NCBI GenBank assembly: GCA_047495785.1 | Contig: JBLDXI010000048.1 | Coordinates: 248,001-312,000, forward strand | From: Lepidodermella squamata | Lineage: Eukaryota > Gastrotricha | Length of the DNA stretch: 64,000 nt | Reading direction: 5' to 3' | In this document: in pieces, positions 56,340 to 64,000 of the stretch | Position numbering within the stretch: position 1 is the first letter of the stretch | Layout of the letters: every line of letters begins with the position of its first letter | Notes under the pieces: generated by a model | What the model saw: the letters and a program-made list of their open reading frames with translations, nothing else | The model's database searches: none | What the model was told of the DNA's origin: nothing | Made by a program: the position numbers and the translations under genes

Positions 56340-57335
56340 ATGGGTAATCTTTTCGGCCGTACTGAAGTCATTGAGTATCGAGTCCCGCCGGAAATATCGG
56401 TATGATGCCCAAACCGCAATTCTTTTCGAAATTTGCCAAACTTTTGTTACTAGAAAATGCTCGAAACACTCCAAGCCCAAATATCGCAGCTGCAAAACAA
56501 CATCGCACATGAAACCGATAAAGCTGTGAAGCAAAAGCTGCTCGAAGAAAAGCAACGCATCGAAGCTGAGAAAGAGGCTAAGCGCAAGCAAATGGAGGCG
56601 GAAATCAAGCAGAAGGCGAAAGATTACGGCCTAAACCTGGACAAATTCAACTTCGCCATAATTGGGAACGCTGGCGTTGGCAAGTCAAGCCTAATCAATG
56701 CGCTGGTTCCGGGCGCGAAGGCTCACGTGAGCGTTGTCGAAGGCACAATGAAGCCTACGCCTTACGCCGATAACGCGAACAACGTCGTGTTCTGGGACGT
56801 GCCCGGTTCGGCAACGAAAAAGCATCCAGTTGTGAGTTATTACGCTGACAACTTCCTGTACCTGATGGACTCATTGATCATTGTGACTGGCACTCGCCTG
56901 TCTGAATTTGACGTTGGGTTTGCGAAAGAAGCTATTCGACATGGTCAGAGAGTTGTTTTCGTGAGGTCGAAAGCTGATGTGGATCTAGCCAGCGAATACT
57001 ACGACTCGGAAAATAAATATTGGGAGGACTGTCCAGTCAATGATCGAAGACGTGTGGCCGACAACGTCAGAAATAAAATCAAGACCAACTACAGAGACCA
57101 ATTTCTGGAGTACAACGTCGCGAGAATGAAGGATGGCGCGGAGGTTCCGTTCCATTTCATCAGTTCGCGAACCGTCAAAGAAATCATCGATGGCGTTGAA
57201 ACTAGCCGATGCAAGTGGCCATTGTTGGATGAGAAGCAGCTATTGAAGGGGCTATTTGAGCAACTGAAGAAAGACGGAGCTTTTCGAAATATTGATCAAT
57301 TCATTCTTCCCAAGTTTCTTGCTTCCGATTATTGA
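56340..57335 (+). CDS. Gene J: IRG-like GTPase with N-myristoylation-type start (JM subfamily)
   Basis: Exon 1 is 56340-56399 and exon 2 is 56454-57335 (313 aa). It starts MGNLFGRTEVIEYRVPPEI, where the Gly2 context fits the myristoylation pattern. A Lys/Glu-rich coiled coil covers about residues 22-75. G1 GNAGVGKSS is near 90, G3 reads WDVPG and G4 reads RSKAD. YADNFLYLMDSLIIVTGTRLSEFD is split by little divergence from the IKL genes. Family role: dynamin-like membrane-associated GTPase in intracellular defence (known for vertebrates, inferred here). The shared exon 1 with gene M supports the start. Confidence 0.85.
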
Positions 57336-57938
57336 TTGCTGTCAAGGTGTACTTATGTGTGAGTGTCACCAGTTGTGTTGTGAAATCCAATGAATTGTTG
57401 ATGTCAACAATTTTTGATGCGTTTCTTTTGATTTGAAACTTGAATTTGAATAAATTTCCATGTATTCACGAGATCGTATTTTTGGAAATTACTGAACATG
57501 GTGAAATATTTTCTATGGGACATGGTGAAACATACTGGCCTCTGGCCTTCCTCCAGACATTCACTTTCTATCAGTTTTATGGCGAATTTCTCTGCTCTCG
57601 GAAAAAGCTGTTGCGGCAATATTAATAAATTTTCCGTTCGATTCGCTAAATGAAATCATACTGCAAAATACACAGACATAAATGGCAAAATACATAAGTG
57701 GCAAATGTTGGAGATTTGCCTCGCAAAACCCTGACACAGAAATCCAGGCGATTGGTGGAAATCGTAGTTGATTAGTATCAGTACTATTGAGTCGCGGATT
57801 TGAGGCTGGGTCCTCTGTGCTATGGTTTTCGCATAGCTCAGTGAAATTATATCCAAACTAAGATATCATTTCAAGGAAGCTATCGCCAATTTGTCACGGT
57901 TCTTTGGAGTAGTGGTTTAGCACTCTTGCTTTCTGAAT
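57336..57938. other. Spacer between gene J and the tRNA cluster
   Basis: Contains an ATTAATAAA signal near 57622. No gene recognised. Confidence 0.5.
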
Positions 57939-58010
57939 GGCAAGTTGGTCCAGTGGTATGATCCTCGCTTAGGGTGCGAGAGGTCACGGGTTCAATTCCC
58001 GGACAGGCCC
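57939..58010 (+). tRNA. tRNA-Pro (AGG), imperfect stems
   Basis: A 72-nt cloverleaf. Anticodon stem CTCGC/GCGAG with loop TTAGGGT gives anticodon AGG. The body matches animal tRNA-Pro closely. The acceptor stem GGCAAGT/ACAGGCC has two mismatches at pairs 4 and 5, and the T stem has a mismatch at its base, so it may be decayed. Confidence 0.8.
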
Positions 58011-58061
58011 CTGTGTTTTTAGGCCGAAACAAGCAAGTGACAAACTTTGTCCAGAAGAAGC

Positions 58062-58135
58062 GACATCCGTTGCTCAATTGGCAGAGCGTCTGACTCCAGA
58101 TCAGAAGGTTGCGTGTTCAAGTCACGTCGGGGTCA
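58062..58135 (+). tRNA. tRNA-Trp (CCA), bulged acceptor
   Basis: Anticodon arm TCTGACTCCAGATCAGA gives CCA, and the T arm GCGTG/CACGT pairs fully. The acceptor pairs only if one A is bulged (GAC-a-TCCG with CGGGGTC). Functional status is uncertain. Confidence 0.82.
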
Positions 58136-58201
58136 TAATTTTGAAATTATTGCAGTTTATTTGTCAGCTCACAGCCTGCTTCAGGTTAGCTGAACTCATC
58201 T

Positions 58202-58275
58202 GGCCGCTTAGCTCAGTTGGTTAGAGCGTCGTGCTAATAACGCGAAGGTCGTGAGTTCGATCCTCCCAGTGGCCA
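58202..58275 (+). tRNA. tRNA-Ile (AAT)
   Basis: 74 nt. The acceptor GGCCGCT/AGTGGCC pairs with one G-U. The D arm GCTCAGTTGGTTAGAGC is standard, and the anticodon loop CTAATAA gives AAT. One mismatch in the T stem. Confidence 0.9.
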
Positions 58276-58344
58276 CTCATTTTTTGGCGTGAATACATCT
58301 CTCAATAGGAGGAAAAGCTATTGTGCAATAACATCGCCACCAAA

Positions 58345-58430
58345 CCCGCGATAGCTCAGCTGGTAGAGCGGAGGACTGTAGATGCAACGCAGCTATCCTT
58401 AGGTCGGTGGTTCAAGTCCGCCTCGCGGGA
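58345..58430 (+). tRNA. tRNA-Tyr (GTA) with intron
   Basis: 86 nt. The acceptor CCCGCGA/TCGCGGG and T stem GGTGG/CCGCC pair well. ACTGTAGA is followed by a short intron of about 13 nt before ATCCTTAGG, the usual place and type of a eukaryotic tRNA-Tyr intron. Confidence 0.93.
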
Positions 58431-58830
58431 GTTGTCAGCTTTTTGAGTGAAAAATTGTGTAATTATTATTACAAATGTTTGCTGAGGGCTCTCGTCCATG
58501 CTGTGATGCAACAGTCGCTATGCCCGAGTGTTAACTATGCCATGTTACTCACTGCCTGTTGCTCCCATAGATATAATTCAGTTGCTTCTTTCACTCTGAT
58601 ATTATCTTTAGATAGTAAACAAACAGCTTTTTCCTACTGCGCCTTCTTTTATTTGAAAATCTCAGGCTCCAGGAAACAGAAAACCACAAAGAAAGTGGAC
58701 ATCAATGAACTGAAGCTACATCTGTGAAAGAAAAGACATCAAAACTTTATCACCGAATCTCAACACATATGTAGCTTGAAAAATTGCAAAGCAGGAGCTC
58801 AGACAAATTGCTTAGATCACTCTTCCATGT
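58431..58830. other. Spacer between the tRNA cluster and gene K
   Basis: Only a stretch downstream of gene K. No gene or repeat recognised. Confidence 0.5.
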
Positions 58831-60230
58831 TCATGCTGACACGGGCAGCTGGAACTCATCAATAATGACTCCTCTGTTCCGGCGAGCTCCCTCGACTAGA
58901 CATTGTAAGAACAACTGCTCGTCAATGAACGGGTACCGTTGCTCAGAAGCGGCTTCGAAATCCAACATTTTCTGCAACGCGCGGCCGCTGAGATAGAAGA
59001 ACTTCGCCGAGCCAAGTCCGTTCTCGAAAAGCTGGCTTTCGTAGTTCGATTTGACTCGAAGTGCAATGTCATTTGTGAAACACTGGCGAGTTGATTCGTC
59101 AAGCTCGCAAAATGTCTTCCCACCATATTTGTCGTGCGCCTCGTTGTCCAGGTCGATATCAGACTTGGAACGAACGAAAATGCACTCTTGACCCATTTTC
59201 TTAGCCTGCAGACCGAATTCAATGTCGAACTGTGACAGCCGGTTGCCAGTCACGATGATGAGCGCGTCCATGAAGTACAGGAAATTGTCCAGGTAATACT
59301 CGCCAGCGGGATGCTTCGGGGTCATGGCTCCAGGATGGTCCCAGAAAACCAACGCAGGGTTGAAGGGGCTCACGTACTGTGATGGGGCCTCTGTCGTCTC
59401 GACCACTCCAACTGCAACGTTTCGGCGCAGAAACGCGTTAAGCAGCGTCGATTTTCCGCTCCCAGGGCCGCCGATAATCGCAAAGTTGAATTTGCTCGTA
59501 TCAAGGTTGTGCGATTTAGCTTTCTGCCGAAGTTGCTCCTCAGTGCGCTTCCGCTCAGCCTCCCGTGCCGCCAGTTTCTCCTCTTTCTCTTTTTCAAGCC
59601 GCTGAATAACTTCCTTATCTTCCGACACGCGCATCATCAACTGCACTTGGTCCAATTGCATCTTCATCGCCGTAAGTTCGGGCGTCATGTCCTGTACAAA
59701 AAACCACGTAAGCCCACTGGAATGCGGAGAGCGATAAGGTCTTACCACGACTTGAACAGGAACTTTCGATTCTGAGTGTGGTTGCCGCAGCTGCTCGAAT
59801 AATGCCATCACTGGACCGGCTAAGGCTGTCGAAAAGTCCATTAGGTCATCCTGAGTCTAAAATCATAAAATATTTATGATTTATTAATATAATAATTTAA
59901 CGATCGAACCAGGGAACCGCATTTGACCCAATTATCACTGTTCGAATATGCGGATATGCTGCCGGGATACTTTTACATTTTACAATTAGACGTTCATCAT
60001 TAGACGTTATTTTTCAATATACACTCACGCCATTCGATTTAGCTTCCTCTCGCTGCTGCCCCAATACGGCTGCCTGCGGTTCGCTGGAGTCCTGTATCGG
60101 AATACCAGGGACATGCGGAGCTTCTAACAAAAATTCGGGAGGATGATATGGGTTTAGATTCAGAAATAAGTTGAATACCTTGTTGCGAATTTTCATCTGT
60201 AGCCGACATCATTGAATTTAAAGGATCCAT
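58831..60230 (-). CDS. Gene K: IRG-like GTPase (IKL subfamily) with extended N-terminus
   Basis: Exons on the minus strand: 60230-60179, 60123-60029, 59856-59746 and 59691-58831, totalling 1119 nt (372 aa) in frame. The first three exons give a 86-residue leader (MDPLNSMMSATDENSQQ..., FSTALAGPVMALFEQLRQP...PVQVV) not seen in full in genes I and L. Then come a coiled coil and the G domain: G1 GGPGSGKST, G3 WDHPG, G4 RSKSD. The C-terminus ENGLGSAKFFYLSGRAL...FQLPVSA is shared with L. An alternative start at Met of MDFSTALAG (59841) would give 318 aa. Confidence 0.8.
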
Positions 60231-60935
60231 CTATGAGTATCATAAGCAATAGCAGATATTTGCAATCCATGATCAATAAGGATCCAGTCAGATATCATAC
60301 ATAGCATCACGTTTCAGGAAAAATTTAGTCAGAATTAAGCCAAGATTGGATTGTCACCTATCTAAAAGTACAAATAGGGTGGGCCCAGATAAGCAGATTT
60401 TGGGTCGCCAAGCGAAAAAGGAGAGCGAAACATTGCTAAACTACAAACGTTAACCCACAATCGATGAACGCTCTGACAAAGGGCCATGGTGATTGCAAGA
60501 AGAGTAAACATAAATTAAAGTAACAATATTGCGTTGAAAAGTATAGTTTTTATCGGGAAAAGGTCGCCAAATAAAACAATTGAAGAAATAAATGACACGC
60601 TGTGAATGGTGTGTGAATACTCATATTTAAAACAGCGCAGCAATTCGCTGTTAGCTTGAAAAATGAATAATCTTGATCAAGCAAACGTTGGAGATGTGGA
60701 ACGATCGCGTGCCAACAATGAATCACGATAAATATGAATTATTTTCATTGTAATATTTTTACGTTGTTCTGATGGAAGAAATTGCACTTTTTGTTGTTTT
60801 TTCCCTTTAAAAACTGAAATGATGTGAGGCGCGAATTAGAGATATTTTACAACGAAATGTTTCTTTACTTGCAATGATGATTTGGTGATCTAATAGTATG
60901 CATGAAATGTTCAGGTTTAGACCTTCTTTTTCAAG
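60231..60935. other. Shared upstream region of genes K and L
   Basis: 705 bp between divergent IRG-like genes K (-) and L (+), so both promoters lie here. I see no inverted repeat like the one between I and J. Confidence 0.5.
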
Positions 60936-61945
60936 ATGGATTTATTGAAAAATGTGGTTCTTCCTGCGGCGCAATTAATCCAGTTGTTGAAGCCACGCTC
61001 AACAGCTAAAGCCCCTGTTCAAGTCGTGGTAGGCCCTTTTCCATTCTGAGCATTACAGGCGGGTGTATGTACGTTCTTTTGCAGGACATGACGCCGCAAA
61101 TTATGGCAATGAAGCAGCAGCTAAATCACCTGCAGATGATGCTACTCGTGGCGAAAGATAAGGAAGTTGCTCGGCGGCATGAAGACGAGAAAAAGGAGAA
61201 GCAGGCAGCACTGGAGGCCGAGCGTCAGCGCGCACAGGAACAACTTCAGCAAAAGGCGAAATCGCACAACCTTGATACGAGCAAGTTCAACTTTGCGATC
61301 ATCGGCGCGGCTGGCAACGGCAAATCAACTCTGCTCAATGCGTTTCTTGGGCAAAACGTAGCAGTTGGAATAGTCGAGACAACAGAGGAGCCGTCGCAGC
61401 ACGTGAGCTCCTTCAACCCTGCGTTGGTTTTCTGGGACCATCCTGGAGCCATGACCCCGAAGCATCCCGCTGGCGAGTATTACCTGGACAATTTCCTGTA
61501 CTTCATGGACGCGCTCATCATCGTGACTGGCAACCGGTTGTCACAGTTCGACATTCAATTCGGGCTCCAGGCTAAGAAAAATGGCCAGGAGTGCATTTTC
61601 GTCCGTACGAAGTCTGATGTGGACCTGGACAACGAAGCTTACGAGCATCATGGTGGGAAGACATTTTGCGAACTGGACGTGTCAACTCGCCTGCGTTTGA
61701 CAAATGATGTCGCTCATCGGGTCAAATCGAACTACGAAAGCCAGCTTTTCGAGAACGGACTCGGCTCGGCCAAGTTATACTACCTCAGCGGACGCACGTT
61801 GCAGCAAATGATGGACTTTGAATCCGGATCCGAGCCGAAATACCCGATCATCGACGAGAAGTTGTTTCTGCAATGTCTAGTCGAGGGAGCTCGCAGGAAC
61901 CGAGGAATCAATATCGATGAGTTCCAGCTGCCCGTGTCAGCGTGA
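60936..61945 (+). CDS. Gene L: IRG-like GTPase (IKL subfamily)
   Basis: Exon 1 60936-61028 (MDLLKNVVLPAAQLIQLL...APVQVV) and exon 2 61085-61945, phase 0, 317 aa. A coiled coil rich in Glu, Lys and Gln precedes the G domain: G1 GAAGNGKST, G3 WDHPG, G4 RTKSD. This is the closest relative of gene K; exon 2 lengths in I, K and L are all exactly 861 nt. The N-terminus lacks a Gly2 and shows a short amphipathic/hydrophobic stretch instead, so membrane contact, if any, must differ from genes J and M. Confidence 0.85.
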
Positions 61946-63352
61946 CCACGGAAGCGTGATTTAAGCAATGAACTCGATGTGTTGGAACTGCTATGAAATC
62001 TTCCAAGCCATTAGGTGTTGAGATGTAGTGACCAAGTCATGATCCCTCCTTCTTTTTTAGTTCAAGCTTGAAGTCAATAATATCCAACTTCTTGAACATG
62101 ATTTTCCCTTGTTTGTATGACTGTTTATTTTCAAATAAAAGAAGTGAGACGCAAGAAAAAATATGGTGTTTTCTCTTGCAATGTTTCGAAATTTGTTTTG
62201 TAATTAAATTTACTGTATTGCTGAATGGATTGCTGAAATGTTGCTGAATTAATCGAACCCAAAATCATCAATACTCCATTTTTCTAGTGTATGAATCACC
62301 TTATCAGTATTTTCTCATTTGTAAGCACAGGAAATATCATAAATTTGTATGATTTCATTAATACCTGAGTTCGCAGCACGAGCTTGGGTTATCGGAGCGA
62401 ATCGCGGCTGAGATAACCAAATCGATGCGGAGAATCCATATATGAATGAATTACTAGTTTGATATTTTACAACCTTTTAATGGAATTGAGTTCAATTTCT
62501 TTTCAAATTACACCCACCATCGAATATCCACGATTTTGCCAAACAAATAAACAAATGTACCGGAGACGTTTGAAGGTAGCGACAGAAAGCATATCAAAAT
62601 GTGATAAATGATATGACCAATCACAAAGACTCACATAATAATACATTTTTATTAATAAATGTAAAATGATTCATGCTAATCCGTGATTCACTGCCGGCAC
62701 GCGCCTGTTCCACCGCTTCAATATGATTGCGGTTGATTTATAATCATTATTGTTATAGCTGCCCGACGTATGATTTTTTTTGTATTTCCCATTCAAAGTT
62801 TAACATTCATTCCTTAACAACACATTTTTTCATTAGCAATCAATATTTTATCGAAACCACTAATTCATCGCAATATTACAGCACCACATCAGAGCCCATG
62901 ATGGAAAATTATGATATCATATAGAAACTAGGATATGCTTGTCCCAAAAGTTGCGCAGCCATTTTGTTTAATTTTTGAGGAAATTCAACTAGTAATTTTT
63001 CTCTAATTGAACATGCCGAGATCTTCCATCCTTTATCCGCGATTTTATCGAAGACATTGAAGAATTTAACGGAGGAACCTTAATTGAAAAAACCCCTGAT
63101 TTGATAGTTTCGGTATTGTTTCCTGTAGGATCAGACTTCTCCGGATCTTTTTTAATCCGGATCATTGGCAAGTGCTTGATTACTATTCTCCTATTTTCCT
63201 GACCATGAATAGTGCTGAACCCCTTTTTATTTTACTTATTTAAATGGCTCGAAATATTCTGCTATGCCGAGCATTAATCTGCTGATTAATTAATTTTTTG
63301 ATATATATCAGCAGTTTTTTAGTTTGAACAAACATACCATTTCTTTATCACA
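61946..63352. other. Spacer between genes L and M, with shared upstream block
   Basis: Mostly AT-rich DNA without exons. The segment 62683-62720 (GTGATTCACTGCCGGCACG onward) is the counterpart of 56044-56084 before gene J, here about 630 bp before the M start. Confidence 0.5.
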
Positions 63353-64000
63353 ATGGGTTCAAGCAGAAGCCGTCCTGTCATTGAGTATCGAGTTCCGCCT
63401 GAAATTACGGTAAGGTTTCTACGACTTCTCTAGATATTTCCCTGACTATTTTACTACTAGGCCATGATGGAGCGGCTTAACGCCCAAATAGCGGAACTGG
63501 AGAACTTAATGGCCAGTAAAGTTGAAGAAACTGTGAAGCAAAAGTTGATGGAGGAGAAGCAACGCATCGAGGCTGTGAAAGAGAAGAAGCGCAAGCGAAT
63601 GGAGGCCGAAATCATAAGCAAGGCGAAAGAATTCGGCTTCAATGTCGACAACTTCAACTTCGCCATAATCGGGCTAGCCGGGGTCGGCAAGTCAAGCCTT
63701 ATCAACGCCTTGGTTCCAGGCGCCAACGCCCTAACCAGTGTTGTGGAGGGCACAATGAAACCGGAGCCTTACCGCAGCAGTGCTAAGAACGCGGAAAACA
63801 CCGTGTTCTGGGACGTGCCTGGTTCGGCAACAGAGAAGCATCCTGTCGCGAATTACTACGCTGACAACTTCCTGTACCTGATGGATTCGTTGATCATTGT
63901 GACTGGCACTCGCCTGTCTGAATTTGACGTTGGGTTTGCGAAAGAAGCGATTCGACATGGCCAAAGAGTTGTTTTCGTGAGGTCGAAGGCTGATTCGGAT
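63353..64000 (+). CDS. Gene M: IRG-like GTPase, N-terminal part (JM subfamily), cut by window end
   Basis: Exon 1 63353-63409 (MGSSRSRPVIEYRVPPEIT) and exon 2 from 63461 onward, running past the window. The Gly2 with Ser6 is a good N-myristoylation context. A coiled coil is followed by G1 GLAGVGKSS, G3 WDVPG and the start of G4 RSKAD. Highly similar to gene J, with the same intron position and phase. The C-terminal part is not visible. Confidence 0.87.

Noticed and set aside
1-64000. CRISPR arrays, bacterial operons, viral genomes
   Set aside because: No regularly spaced repeats, no prokaryotic gene organisation; genes are intron-rich animal genes. Reverse transcriptases belong to LINEs.

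Overview
The window is animal nuclear DNA. Genes carry many short introns (mostly 40-60 nt) with loose polypyrimidine-AG acceptors. They encode metazoan extracellular domains (astacin, EGF, CUB, kringle, C-type lectin), class C GPCRs, a NACHT-type NTPase and IRG-type GTPases. There is a tRNA-Tyr gene with an intron, and RTE-like LINE, hAT-like, MULE-like and many MITE-like repeats. The compact introns and family mix suggest a small-genome invertebrate, perhaps an ecdysozoan such as a nematode or tardigrade. I cannot name the organism.

1-31.5 kb: two tandem paralogous genes on the + strand (995-11346 and 15827-31498). I assembled each as 30 exons with matching boundaries. Summed exon lengths give complete frames of 1590 and 1586 residues. 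Order: signal peptide, astacin fold without a propeptide, EGF, CUB, kringle, a series of four-cysteine modules, five C-type lectin domains. In both copies the zinc and catalytic residues of the astacin site are replaced, so these look like secreted pseudoproteases turned into lectin scaffolds. Their introns differ by transposon insertions. The largest, intron 13 of copy B, holds an hAT-like element containing a MULE-like element and an RTE-like LINE, followed by a second terminal-inverted-repeat element.

32-37 kb: two tandem minus-strand MAPEG/TMEM79-like four-helix membrane proteins. 38.3-41.2 kb: a DUF4062-NACHT NTPase with a cysteine-rich C-terminus in place of the usual repeats. 41.7-52.5 kb: a cluster of divergent GABA-B-like class C receptors (one truncated pseudogene, two complete genes) with a small secreted PAN/apple-like gene between them.

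54-64 kb: five IRG-like GTPase genes of two subfamilies in mixed orientation. Three (I, K, L) share one N-terminal plan; two (J, M) start with an N-myristoylation-type Met-Gly. A 79-bp near-perfect palindrome lies between the divergent genes I and J. Four tRNA genes (Pro, Trp, Ile, Tyr) sit between J and K. Lectin scaffolds, a STAND NTPase and IRG GTPases are the kinds of families used in recognition and cell-autonomous defence. A shared function for the locus is inference only; no operon or common regulation is visible across the families.
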